Below, piece after piece: positions 41,905-52,989 of a stretch of DNA of 64,000 nucleotides (position 1 is its first letter; each line of letters starts with the position of its first letter). A program made the translations under genes and the position numbers. This DNA is from Tubulanus polymorphus (lineage: Eukaryota; Nemertea; Palaeonemertea; Tubulaniformes; Tubulanidae), in assembly GCF_964204645.1 (NCBI RefSeq), contig NC_134028.1, forward strand, positions 17,396,153 through 17,460,152. The letters are read 5' to 3'. The notes beneath the pieces were generated by a model, which made no database searches, was not told where the DNA came from, and was given only the letters and a program-made list of their open reading frames with translations.

Positions 41905-42430
41905 CAATCACTGGTAGTAATAAATTAATTTGTACTCGATTTGATTCTCATGATGAGGAGAAACTCGAAGCTGATCCCCGGAACGACGATGTAGTAACAC
42001 ACGTCGATTCGTCGATGTTTACGGCTCGACAGTGCTTTTAAAATCTAAAGTAGTAAATTTCCAGTGTATCGGTAATATGATTTGATGAGGAAAATGGGCT
42101 ATTGTTAAAATCACTGTTTGAAGACCGCGACTGAATTTGAAGTCTGCGGCAATAAATTAGTTCATTTATACTTGAATTGATAATCGAAGTGACCGTCGGC
42201 CTGCGGGTTGATTTCGGGATGACGACTCGAAAAACATGTCGCCCCATTGAATGGGGCTAAATTTTCGATGTTTACGGCCCGACAGCGCTTTTGTAACGAT
42301 GATTCGTGAGAAAACACGCGGGCTATTTGTAGATCTCAGTGAGCTGAACGATATTATATGGATTGTATATGAAACAGCGGTAAGGTAACAAAGCCTATGT
42401 TCTTTTGGTAAAAATAGTGTGGAAGAAAAT
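41905..42430. repeat. Body of long non-autonomous repeat, copy C (5'-shortened)
   Basis: Matches 19665-20234 and 35700-36235; the part equivalent to 34915-35700 is missing, so the minisatellite is joined directly to AACCAATCACTGGTAGTAAT. Confidence 0.88.
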
Positions 42431-42757
42431 AATAATAATAATAATCACGCGGATATCAATAGGGTTTTCTGTGAAATAACAGAAAACCCTCATAATCACG
42501 CGGATATCAATAGGGTTTTCTGTGAAATAACAGAAAACCCTAATATAATCACGCGGATATCAATAGGGTTTTCTGTGAAATAACAGAAAACCCTAATAAT
42601 CACGCGGATATCAATAGGGTTTTCTGTGAAATAACAGAAAACCCTAATAATAATCACGCGGATATCAATAGGGTTTTCTGTGAAATAACAGAAAACCCTA
42701 ATAATAAGAAACACGCGAATCTCAATAGGGTTTTCTGTGATGTAACAGAAAACCCTA
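42431..42757. repeat. Array of six hairpin units at the end of copy C
   Basis: Six direct units of ATCACGCGGATATCAATAGG plus the hairpin AGGGTTTTCTGT ... ACAGAAAACCCT, separated by short AATAAT spacers. The last unit is diverged (CACGCGAATCTCAATAGGG and a GATGTA loop) and abuts Maverick integrase DNA at CCCTAAATAT. Confidence 0.92.
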
Positions 42758-43361
42758 AATATTTTTCAACAAAATCGGATAATAAGGAGCAGTTGTTGAA
42801 CGATTTAATAGAACATTAAGAACAAGAATGTGGAAATATTTTACAGCAAATAGTACTTTTAAATGGATTGATGTTTTACCAAAATTGATAGAAGGATATA
42901 ATAATTCTTATCATTCTTCTATTGGAATGAAACCTATTGATGCTAGAAAACCTGAAAATGCTGAAATTGTTTGGAATAATTTATATGGAGCATTTCTTGT
43001 AGATGATTTTGGTGAACCTAAATTTAAAGTTGGTCAAAATGTTAGAATTTCTAAGTATAAAAAGATATTTGACAAAGGATACGATCGAAATTTTACTAGG
43101 GAAATATATAAAATAAAAAAGGTAATAACAACAAAACCATATGTCTATAAATTAGAAGATTTAGATGGTGAAGAAGTTGATGGGTATTTTTATGAAGAAG
43201 AATTGAGTTTAACTACTGAAATCTAGAACAAGAATATAAAATTGAAAAAGTATTAAAAACAAAACCTGTTAAAAGAAAAAAATATTCTTTAGTAAAATGG
43301 GTTGGATGGCCAGATAAATTCAATGAATGGATATTATCAAGTAAAATTAAAAATATAAATG
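42758..43361 (+). pseudogene. Maverick relic: C-terminal half of integrase with chromodomain
   Basis: Begins in the segment before the catalytic Glu (VVERFN at ~42796-42813); both catalytic Asp residues lie outside. The open part (42828-43226) matches codons ~180-310 of the Mav1 integrase at roughly two-thirds identity (WKYFTAN, NNSYHSSIGMKPIDARK, NVRISKYKKIF). A stop at 43224-43226 and a frame change precede the chromodomain (KYSLVKWVGWPDKFNEWI). It is cut by hAT insertion exactly where the ATPase gene begins. Confidence 0.9.
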
Positions 43362-46300
43362 CAGACCCTCCAACCTTTGAAAATCATTTTCAGGAATAAA
43401 AGTATGATTTTCGGGAAAATGGACCGGTTTTCAGGAATCACAAATAAATAAAAGACATAAAAAGATACATGTTTTTAACAAGAAAATAAGACGTTTTTAT
43501 TCTTTGTCAAGATTATCGTTTTGCCTTAAAACAATATATAATTAACTCAAACTAAAATGTTTAAAAAAGAATTAAAATTAAAAGAATAAACTATATATAC
43601 ATATACTTCAACAAGCACAGTATGGTTAATACCAAGTGCCCAAGCTAAGTAAAATCAAAAGTAGCCTGTGAACTCTTTAATCTTAAGAAATTCATAACAA
43701 AAATAAGCAAGTTGTTACTTTTTTGTCAGTTGTCACACTTGATAGTAATGGTTGAGTAATATAGCAAATTAAGTGGCTTTCTTTTTCTCATACGAACATG
43801 ACCTGGCTTTCTTAATCATTTTTCCATCGAACTCTCTTTCGTAACAGTGGCCATCCATGTTTACCTTTACTTGTAAGATAGACTGCAAAGTTGAAACATT
43901 CATTGACTTTCATTGTCTACTTTATTTTTACGAACCATGCCGAATAATCTTTCTGATTCAGCATTTGAATGTGGAATTGTTAGGATGGACTTCATGACTG
44001 TGGGCAGAAATTTAAAAACAGGTTGATCATGATGTATTGATTTTATCAACCCTATCTCTTGCCATTGCTCATCAACTCTGTCAATAGACAGTAATTTCTC
44101 ATTAAATGCATGTGACTGATATTCCATGAATTCAGTCTGAATAGCATCCTTTATAAAGGCAGCATTTCCTATGGATTCGTTGACTGGTACAATAGAAGGG
44201 AACCGATAAAGAAAATAAAGTAGACTCGACACATGTGCAGTTTCACGCTTTGACACATCAGCAACTGTTGCGTGACCCAACAGTTTATCATTCAGTGGGA
44301 AATTCTTCTTTATGTAGTCACAAGCATTGATATAATATTGGCGAACATTACTATAGAACTTTTTTTTGTCATCATCACTCAGTCCTTTTGACTGTGACAT
44401 GTACTCCAATGCACTACTACCAATCATTATGTCTTTGTCGGGTAGAATATTATAACTAAGAGCATACTTGACATCGAGTTCAGAGCACGATGACATGGCA
44501 CTTGGTTTCATAAACCGGATAAGTAACTTCCGCAATAGACCCATGAGGGTTGGCTTCAACTGATGTACCATCGGCTTTTCGGACTGCAGCAAGACATTAG
44601 CCTGATTAAAAACTGGAAGCACACTTTGAAGGAAATAGCAGACCAATCGGGTTAATGATGAATTCAGTTTTTTTTTAGCCCGTACTTTCCGATCACTGAA
44701 AATAGAAGTATCAAATTTCCGTCAGAAACGTTAGGTCAATCAGGGAAGGATGTTTCTAAAGTAAGTTTGAAAAAAACTGAATGCAAACCATGCAAGAGTC
44801 TTCAATTATTATTACAAGACACAAGAAAAGACTCTTGCCTAGTTTGCATTAAGTTTTTTTTAAAACCTATTTCATTCATCACATCCATCTTTTTATGTAA
44901 AATGTGGATTTCTACCTAGAGTCTAACATGATCGAATTACCTTGATGATGCATCTGGGTGGTCCTTGCATTCTTCTACAAAAAATTTACGCAATGGTATC
45001 CATTGCTCAAGCAGACGTGTGAGAGCTTTCCCCAAAGAAAGCCAGCGTGTTGCCCATGTTTTATTATCTTCATTTCTTCTTTGCCACAAATCTTTTCTTT
45101 TGGTGCTCTTATCAAGATAATAGAAAATTTCAACAAGCAGTTCCTCGATACTGAGAAGACTAAATGCCTTTGCTCCCTTTTCAGCAGCCAGATGTATCAG
45201 GTGACAAGGACACCCTGATAAATAAACGTTTTCATTTTGCTTTCGTATATAAGCAATTACGCCTTTCTTGCTTCCAGTCATTACATTACAATTGTCTGAA
45301 CAAAAAGCTAAACAGTTCTTCCATTCGAGATCAAATTTCTGTAGTTCTTTGTCCAACATTTGTAGATATTTTCTCCAGAACTCAGGTCGTTTATACACGG
45401 AATAGATATCAAAACACTACGTACCAAGGCGTTCGGATTCACAAACCGTAAAATAACTGGATATAATTTATCATCCCCCTCATCACTACCATCACAGGCG
45501 AGGGTAAATGTTTGCGCCACTTTCAAAGCATCGATTGCCTTTGTCACAGAGTCCTTAGCCATAGCTTCGATAACATTATGTCCTTTCGTGTGCCCACAGC
45601 TAAATTTTTTAGCTATCTTTGAGTCTGGAAACATTTTTTTCATTAAATGGTTTACGTGGTCCATGATCGAAAATGGCAGATTATGTTCAATCAAAAAAGA
45701 TAAAAACAGAAGTTCCGCATTTACAATGCGAGTTAGATCACTATCATTCGTATCCACAGCGCTGAATCCTGTCGCGAATAAATTTTGGTTAGAGGATAAT
45801 ATTCGTTTGTAGTCCTTATGCTTTTCTGACTGACAATGACGGCGACAGTCATCTCTTCCTCCATGCTTGATAGAAAAATCGGTTTTGCACACTTTGCAAT
45901 ATGCAAAGTGCTTATCTTTCTTCTTCGAATGCGTCACATCAGGGAAGAGAACACTATATTCCACCAAGTATTTTTGATAAGCCCTTGATGTTGTCTTTGC
46001 TTTTTTCTTCGGGATTTCCACATCAGAATCACTGCTCTCCCCGTTATCCATTTCCTGAAAATATATGAGTAACAATAGCTTGTAAATTGTAGGATCCCGA
46101 TGAAAGGAACATTGTATCGAAGGCTTAGGCAAGCTATAAATATTCTTTTTTCAAACTATTACGTGACATCTCAAATTTAATTCAGTAGGGAATGATTAGT
46201 GAAAATCACACGATTGAACCTATTATTCTACCCATACACGTTGAATGAAGTACTTAATAAAATTGACGATATAATAAAATTTCATTTAATTGGATTGGTT

Positions 46301-47051
46301 TAAATCTAGTGACAGGAGAACGTTCAAAATTTCGTCGATAAAATCGGCGGAATATATCGTAATGTAGCATGATCAACTTACTCTCTGATTAATTAATAAA
46401 CAAGGCACATTGCTTACTTACGATTAAAAATGCAGATCCTTGACCAAGAAGTTAGAGCCGCTACGAGTGAAACGCAAATGAAATGGCGCGGTAGGTCCGG
46501 CGCCGTACACAACACATAAAGTGGACGCACTGAGGATCGCGTGAAACCGATATCGAGTAAGCCCATTGCAAATCGATTGATTTTCAAAATTTTTCAAGTA
46601 TCGTCACTAATAGTTAAATGCGATAATTTTACGCTATTTTCATTTAAATACGCAATCTCCGCGAAGTAGTCGCAAAGGACGAGAGAATTAAAAAACGCCG
46701 TAGCGAGCGTGTTTGATTCAGGTAAATATAGATTACTTGGTACTGGGGTTTTTCCCATCAGACTCGCGCCGTTAGATAGGAAAAATCAATACGATGCTAG
46801 TGCTGTATGTATATAATATGCATTTCACATACTTTGACGCTGATTTCAGATAGACAATCAATTTTCTTTATGTACGGCAGGGATACTATAAATGAGCGCT
46901 TTTACGGCTCAGGACGCTTTTTACGGTCCAGTATCGCCTGTCGATCTTCACTCACGAAATTTCCGGAATTTTTCCACCGGCAAACGGAATGCGGATATTG
47001 GTTCGAAAATACGTAACGATTCCGGATAAATCGGAAGGGTTGGAGGGTCTG
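43362..47051. mobile_element. hAT-family DNA transposon with 6-bp target duplication
   Basis: 3690 bp with inverted termini CAGACCCTCCAACC / GGTTGGAGGGTCTG. Flanked by TAAATG on both sides (43356-43361 and 47052-47057), which is the integrase/ATPase junction of the Maverick relic. hAT elements normally duplicate 8 bp; families with 6 bp are less common. It carries a broken transposase gene on the minus strand. Confidence 0.9.
43769..46051 (-). pseudogene. hAT transposase (BED zinc finger, RNase H-like, dimerisation domain), frameshifted
   Basis: The probable start is 46051 (MDNGESSDSD), right after an acceptor TTTTCAG. A BED-type finger CKVC ... H ... H is at residues ~45-75; the catalytic-domain segment TLACDGSDEGD follows, then after a frame change at ~45400 SDNCNVMTGSKKG and SGCPCHLIHLAA. 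An intron 44940-44696 (GTAATT ... TTTCAG) keeps phase. The last exon has the C-terminal hAT signature IPHSNAESERLFGMVRKNK; after another frame change near 43915 the tail ends at 43769. Two frameshifts indicate an inactive copy. Its family is related to the relic at 52.99-54.83 kb. Confidence 0.85.
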
Positions 47052-47054
47052 TAA

Positions 47055-47682
47055 ATGAATAAGGAATTATTTATATTTGAGCCTCATAATATGTTAATTT
47101 CTGGCGTAACAAATTGTGGAAAAACTTATTTTATATTAGATTTATTAGAAACTGTTTATAAAAACTATTTTGGTAATATAGTATTATTTTGTCCAACATA
47201 TGAATTTAATCAAACTTATGATAGAAATATTACTAGAAATAATAAATTTATTATATTAGATCCTAAAACAGTAAAAGAAAATTTAGATAATTGTATTAAA
47301 ATAGCAATTGATATTTATAAAGGATCAAATACATTATTCATTATAGATGATTGTGCAAATTTACATGATTAAAAAATTAGAGAGAGTGAGTTATGCTATT
47401 TAGCTTTCTCTGGGAGACATTTCGGGATAACAACATGGGTTTTAAATCAAAAATATAATTCAATTGTTGAAGACTTTAGGGAGAATATAAGATTTCTAGT
47501 TTTATTTTTTAAATAAAGATAGAAAATCTATGAAAAATGCGCTTGAGGAAAATGATATTATTCCGCATGATTTACATAATGAATATATGGATAAATTGAA
47601 AAATAATAAAAGATCAAAATTACTATTTAGATTACAACACCCATTTAAATATGAATTTATTCAAATTCAACTAGCTTGTTAA
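47055..47682 (+). pseudogene. Maverick relic: A32-like packaging ATPase
   Basis: The first 105 codons align closely with the Mav1 ATPase, keeping Walker A GVTNCGKTYF and Walker B LFIIDDCANL. A TAA at ~47370 follows LHD, then a frame change near 47515 in a T/A run; the remainder (LEENDIIPHDLHNEYM, LKNNKRSKLLFRLQHP) is still readable. Its ATG lies in the duplicated hAT target. Confidence 0.92.
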
Positions 47683-47969
47683 TCTATTACATATTTAGTT
47701 ACTTTCTAGTTGAATTCTAGTTATTGGTAGTTGAAACAAAAAAATAAATAAAAACAACAATATTTTAACTAGCTTGTTAATCTAGTATATTTTTAGTTAC
47801 ATTCTAGTTGAATTCTAGTTATTGGTAGTTGGAATAAAAATCAACTAGATTTAACAAGAAATAAATAAAAACAATAATAATTCAACTAGTTTGTTAATCT
47901 AGTTGATTTTTAGTTACATTCTAGTTAAATTCTAGTTGCAACATCACAACTAATTTTTTTGTTATATAA
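47683..47969 (+). repeat. Tandem CTAG-containing repeats upstream of relic small genes
   Basis: About three ~95-bp units, each with CAACTAG(C/T)TTGTTAATCTAG, TTTTAGTTAC and ATTCTAGTT(G/A)AATTCTAGTT. It occupies the same position relative to the next gene as the CTAG-rich tract of Mav1, then runs into TTTTTTTGTTATATAAATG. Confidence 0.75.
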
Positions 47970-48515
47970 ATGGTGGGTGAAAAGAAAAGAAAATCTAAAA
48001 ATGGTGATGTTCCAATTGAAAAAACTTTAGATGATTTAGGAATAACAGAAACAAAATTAACTCCAGATGATGGTGCTTTAAATAATGTTACAACAAATAA
48101 TAATCATGAATATTATCTTTATTGTAAACATTAATTAGAAATATTAATAGCATCTGGAAAATGTAAAAATTTTATCGGTAAAAATTTAACTTAGAATTAG
48201 ATACAATGAAATCAAATGAAATTATTAGATAATTTAGGATTTATGAAACCGCGAGAACAGCTAGAATTAATGACGCGATATCAGAAAATGTAGTAAAAGG
48301 TTATAGTAAATTATGTAATTATATACTACCAATTGAAGATGAAAATAGATTATATTCCGATTTAAAAAATGATTATTTAGTTATGACTGAATTAAATAAA
48401 TGGATTGGATATTTATCATTTCAATTAGGCGGATTTATGACATTATTATCAACTGGGGTTATAACATTTTCAAATATTGAAAGTAAAAATATTTCTATAA
48501 TAAATGAGCGAGGTG
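47970..48515 (+). pseudogene. Maverick relic: homologue of the 200-aa protein
   Basis: Begins after TTGTTATATAAATG with IEKTLDDLGIT, matching Mav1. Several stops follow (after YYLYCKH, and around 48190-48230), but NDYLVMTELNKWIGYLSF and STGVITFSNI near the end are well kept. Followed by the same downstream partner gene. Confidence 0.88.
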
Positions 48516-48861
48516 GAAGAAGTGAAGGAATTAACTGTGAAGAAAAAACCGAGAACTCAGAAACAAATTGAATGGTCTCGGCAATTAGGAATTAAATCAC
48601 AAGAATATAAAAAAGCTGTAAAAGAAAAAAATAAGTAATAAAAATGGTGAAAATATTGTTATTTCTACTCCTTCTAATAACAGAATATTTGATAAATGTC
48701 TATATTTTACAGTTGGATTTGTAATTGTATTCATTTTGATTGGGTGTAATTGGTATAAGAAATCAAATAAAATTCATGATATTTATAATTCTGAAACAAC
48801 TGCTATCAAAAATGAAAATACTTCTGAAATTCCAAAATTGATAATAAAAAAAATGGATTAA
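48504..48861 (+). pseudogene. Maverick relic: homologue of the 127-aa membrane protein
   Basis: Basic N-terminus (KKKPRTQKQIEWSRQLGIKS) ends at a stop near 48636; another frame continues with a transmembrane stretch LYFTVGFVIVFILIGC and ends at 48861 with Met-Asp, as in Mav1. One or two indels in the A-rich linker explain the break. Confidence 0.85.
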
Positions 48862-48906
48862 TATTTTAGAAAAAAAGCAAAAAAATAATTTTTTTTGATT
48901 AATTGA

Positions 48907-48965
48907 ATATCTCACTACTTTTGTCTATCTATGCGGAGCAATTAAATTGTCCAGATAAGTCATTT
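48907..48965 (-). other. Conserved intergenic hairpin block, relic copy (inverted)
   Basis: Minus-strand GGACAATTTAATTGCTCC (48935-48952) within the same TGACTTATCTGG ... AGTAGTGAGATAT frame seen at 3727-3785. Here it lies between the 3' ends of two converging genes, as expected for a two-way 3'-end signal. Confidence 0.65.
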
Positions 48966-49011
48966 CTGATTCTAGATATTCATTATTTTTATTAATTTAT
49001 TTTTCTAAAAT

Positions 49012-49290
49012 TTAATCAACCATTTCTAAATCATGATGGCCATCTTCATTTTTTCCATGATAGATTATTTTAAATCCTTCTAAATCTTTTATTTCCTCTG
49101 TATTCCATGAAACCCATTTATCAGGTACAAATACTTTAAATTCTCGCGATGTACTAACATTGCAGTAGCTTAAATTAGCTGATACTTTCTCTCCATATTT
49201 AGTTTTTATCTTTTCTAATTTCAATATTTTATGTTCAATTTCTTTTGTAACATCAACTAACTTTTTTATTTCAAAATTGTTTTTTTGCTG
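49012..49290 (-). pseudogene. Maverick relic: small OB-like protein
   Basis: 70 codons are open from 49224, and homology continues upstream to ~49290 in a shifted frame (KKLVDVTKEIEHKILKLEK). Shares IKTKYGEKVSANLSYCN, FVPDKW and IIYHGKNEDGHHDLE with the copy at 63.6 kb and, more distantly, with the 14614-14955 gene of Mav1. Confidence 0.8.
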
Positions 49291-49589
49291 GTTTTATTCT
49301 GTTATTTATTGTTGCTAATTACTTGTGGTGATGAGTGGGGATTACTTCCCCTTGTATATAACAAGCACGCTATTAACCGTTCTCACCCAAGCCTCACAGC
49401 ATCTATTTATCCGGGCACAGTTGACACGCAATCACTGTACTACAGTAATAGCACACGCGTTAATAACCGTTCTCAGTAGCGACTCACTGTATCGATCTAT
49501 CCACGCGCAGTTGTTGTTACGCGCACTCACTGTATGTGTGTATCACAGAGCCATCGTCCGTTCTCACTAGAGCCTAGCTGTGATGAGTG

Positions 49590-49639
49590 TTGTCTCGACC
49601 TCTCGACCTCTGGTATGAAAACGCCATTTCCTAATTACT
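49590..49639 (-). repeat. Maverick terminus (third end type) inside the polymerase relic
   Basis: Read on the minus strand from 49639: AGTAATTAGGAAATGGCG, then TTTTCATACCAGAGG and TCGAGAGGTCGAG. This has the AGTAAT end and the tandem AGGTCGAG motif of the other termini. To its right the polymerase sequence resumes at TACAACAAAGAAG. No palindromic partner arm was found here. The 300 bp inward (49290-49590) is non-coding with repeated CCGTTCTCA and CACTGTAT segments, perhaps the rest of this TIR. Confidence 0.65.
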
Positions 49640-52571
49640 TACAACAAAGAAGTAACCAGTCTCTGAATCATCTGCAATATCTAGAATTCTTTTCTTCCAA
49701 TCAAATTTATCATTATTTTCATGTTGTAAAACTTCAGTTATTTCAAATACTACATAAGGTCGTGGTTCCATCATTGCCCAACCATATAGATTATTTGCAT
49801 CTATATATAATAACTTATATCCAGGGTTATCATTTACATTAAAATATCTATCGCCTAATACACCTGAAACTCCTTCTCTTATAGATTTTTCAAATAATAA
49901 TAATTGATCTATATTTGTTAACAAATCCATTTTTATATCTGTAAATTTTAATCCACAATCCCATGTTAAACCTGGTGATGAATAACAATGACAAGGATCA
50001 ATGTTAAAATATTTTAAGTTTACATCTCTAAACCTTTCAAATATATCAGTTAATAATAATACATCTGATTTTAAATATAAATCCTAATAATACTAATTGC
50101 CCATGATTTTTCATTCCAAAATGATTCCAAATATTCAATGTTCTATTATATACTTCATCTTTAACATATTCATTTTTTAATTCATCATAGAATTGTTCTT
50201 TTATAAGTTCAGTTATATTAAAATCATTATGATTTTTACAGAAAGAATATGGAATCGCTCCTTTATATCTCATTAATTGGAAATCATCATTATTTGGGTA
50301 GTGTTGTTTTAATATTTTTAATTCATCATCAACTAATGATTTTGATAAGTTATCTAATGAACTATTTAAAAATCTATATGAATCTATAAATCTTAGGCAA
50401 CCAAATTGGAATGATGTATAATTCTCAGATGTTCTAGCTAACATTTTAAATTCATAAGTTGGTATTTTATCTTTTGATCTATTTGAATTTAATCTTTCTA
50501 TTTCATTATTGATTTCTTCTATTTTATGACATAACTGTTTGATAAATAAATGTGCATCATATCCTGATGGATTATGAAATATAACTGGAACAAAATTGAT
50601 TTTCTTTGCTTGCAAATTACAATTCTCATGCGCTGCGCCTCTAAACTTTCCATTCAAATGATCATGGTCTCTTACTTTTTTATCTTTATAATTAAATATC
50701 TTTTCACAATAATAACATTTACCTGCAAACACAAATTCTTCTTTATCTTCTTCTGTCATTATCTTTTCACAATAATAACATTTACCTGCAAACACAAATT
50801 CTTCTTTATCTTCTTCTGTCATTATCATTTCTTTATTTGTATTCAATAATTTACTAAATCTTATTTCATATTCAATTAATAAGTCACAAAAATGATTGAT
50901 AACATTTTCATTTCTATAATGATAATATTCACTTTCAATTAGTTCTGCATAATCAGATTTTATATATAACCCGAAAGCTGCAGCCGATTGATGAATCTTT
51001 TTAATAGTATTTGCTTTTGGTGGTTCATCTGAAAAATCATTTTCATTAGAATTTAATTTCTTTCTTTTATAATATATTTCTTTTCTATCTTGATCAGTTA
51101 ATTCTTTATTAAATGATTCAAAATCTCCATATATAACAAATGGTACTTTATTTTTGTAATCATATTTTTGAATTCTAATATCTTATCATTTTCATTTGGT
51201 AAAACTAATTTACAATAATCATGATTTTCACATAATTGTTTATGATTTAATAATGTACTTTCATTACTGAATCTATGTAAACATTTTCTACAAAGATATA
51301 TTTTATGGTGATCATTTTCTGATTTAAAAAAAAAATCGATTTGTTTAATCCACATATAATGATTTTCATAATATAGTATCTATAAGATCATTTGAATCAT
51401 AATCTTTTGATAGGTATAAAGGTTCTAATGTATGATGTTTTATATTGTTACCTTTTGTTTTTGGTAATTTGATTAAATCAAATACATTTATTTATAAATT
51501 ATTATCTCTTTCTATTTTTGGGATATTTTAAATTCTAACAGGATACTTATCTATCTTATAATTATTTTCAAATTGTTTATAATTTTTTAATCTAAAACTA
51601 TGTGTAATATCTTCTGTTTGGTGTAAGCAACTTATAATTGTCCATAGAAAACATTTATCATCAAAATTTTGTACATTTATAACAGCATTAGTTTTAAATG
51701 GTAGTTTAATATAACTTGATGCTTCAATATCTGGTTCTTTATAATATGATACATTATTTTCATCTATTGGTTTTGATTTAGTTAACTTATTATATTTTGT
51801 GTTATACACATGTAAAGTCATAAATATTATCTCATCAAATATTAAACCAGATCCTTCAAAATATTTCTCTTCTATTTTAGTTTTTATTTCATTATAACAT
51901 TTATCTAATTTATCATCTATATGTTGTTTAGATATAATATGTTGTGAATGAGAATTTATATTATATATTGGTTTATCTTCAGATTTTATAAATTTAACTT
52001 TAGAAGATATACTAATTTTAGGGTATTCAACATCAGTAATTATTTTCATAATATTTTTCATATTTTCTAAATGTTTTTTATTTTCTTCTAATGTTTTACC
52101 TTTATGAAATTTAAACTCAATAGCTGCTGGACCAATATCACTTTTAAATGCTTCGGTTATTTCTATATCTTTTTTATTATCTAATGAATTAATATAATTT
52201 CTTACATCTTCCATGTATGGTCTTTTATTGTTTAATTTATTTCTTATTCTTTTAATTATCTTATGTTTATTATCATCGTCATTATCAAAATAATCTTCAC
52301 CTAAAATATCATTATTCATATTTCTAATATGACTTTTAGATTTTAAATGTTCATTATAATATCTTTTATCACTGAATGATTGATTACATGTACCACATTT
52401 ATATATTTCTTTTTCATTCTTTAATTCATCTAATTTAGTTTCTAATATATCATCTTCATATTCTAATTTCAATTTATTCTCTAAATGTGTTTTAGTTTTA
52501 TTGTGTCTTGATTTTTGGGATTTATCTATATTCATTTTACACGTTGAACAGTAGTACTTATTTGTTTCCAT
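49640..52571 (-). pseudogene. Maverick relic: DNA polymerase B, truncated and frameshifted
   Basis: Starts at 52571 (METNKYYC), matching the inner start of the Mav1 polymerase. Open blocks at 52571-51528, 51355-51098, 50846-50046 and 49930-49640 cover the fingers, the DDKCFLW segment, Exo I region, the EndoVII-like module and motif A (DANNLYG), then stop at FFVV; motifs B and C are missing. A 63-bp in-frame tandem duplication (about 50697-50822) repeats the first Cys pair of the EndoVII module. Identity to Mav1 is high in most blocks. Confidence 0.92.
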
Positions 52572-52757
52572 TTTAATACTAATTTTTTTTCTAAATTGAT
52601 TTTAGAAGTTCTTCATTTATATTTTATTCATTTATATGTTATTCAATGATTTAAATATGAATTATTTCAATCACACTTTACTGACACTTTTAATGTTTAA
52701 AAATCTAACCCATACAAATATAAATATTGAAATATGTTTAAAATATATCTATATATC

Positions 52758-52765
52758 TATTTATA
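52758..52765 (-). promoter_or_regulatory. TATA box upstream of the relic polymerase
   Basis: Minus-strand CTTATAAATAGATA, about 190 bp upstream of the relic start. The surrounding sequence is not similar to the Mav1 TIR, but the TATAAATA is. Confidence 0.5.
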
Positions 52766-52884
52766 AGAGCTCGTTAATTACTCGTTACTTTTTACTCACA
52801 CTTTACTAACACTTTTATATTGAATAAGCTATCAATTTATATGTTATTCATATATATTTTATTCATGTATATGAATACTTTAAG

Positions 52885-52980
52885 AGTAATAGGGGTAATG
52901 GGCTTTCATATCAAATTTTTCATTTTTTTACGAGCTCGACCTTTCGACCTTTGGTATGAAAGCCCATTACCCCTATTACT
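52885..52980. repeat. Terminal palindrome of the relic Maverick (right end)
   Basis: 96 bp: AGTAATAGGGGTAATGGG ... CCCATTACCCCTATTACT with arms of ~40 bp. The outer arm carries CGACCTTTCGACCTTTGG (tandem AGGTCGA on the minus strand). Arm sequence differs from Mav1 (AATGGGCTTTCATA instead of TTTAGTTGTTCTATA), but both arms changed in the same way. The adjoining hexamer is GTTGTT. Confidence 0.9.
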
Positions 52981-52989
52981 GTTGTTGGA

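Noticed and set aside
38136..41911. Many long minus-strand ORFs (up to 526 codons) with repeats like LSPATIHYFGFIARDN
   Set aside because: They are translations of the 31-bp minisatellite, whose period makes several frames stay open. The same applies to 41-1654 and 33944-34911.
49285..49570. Overlapping ORFs of 64 and 81 codons
   Set aside because: They lie in the probable TIR remnant with short repeats; no motifs.
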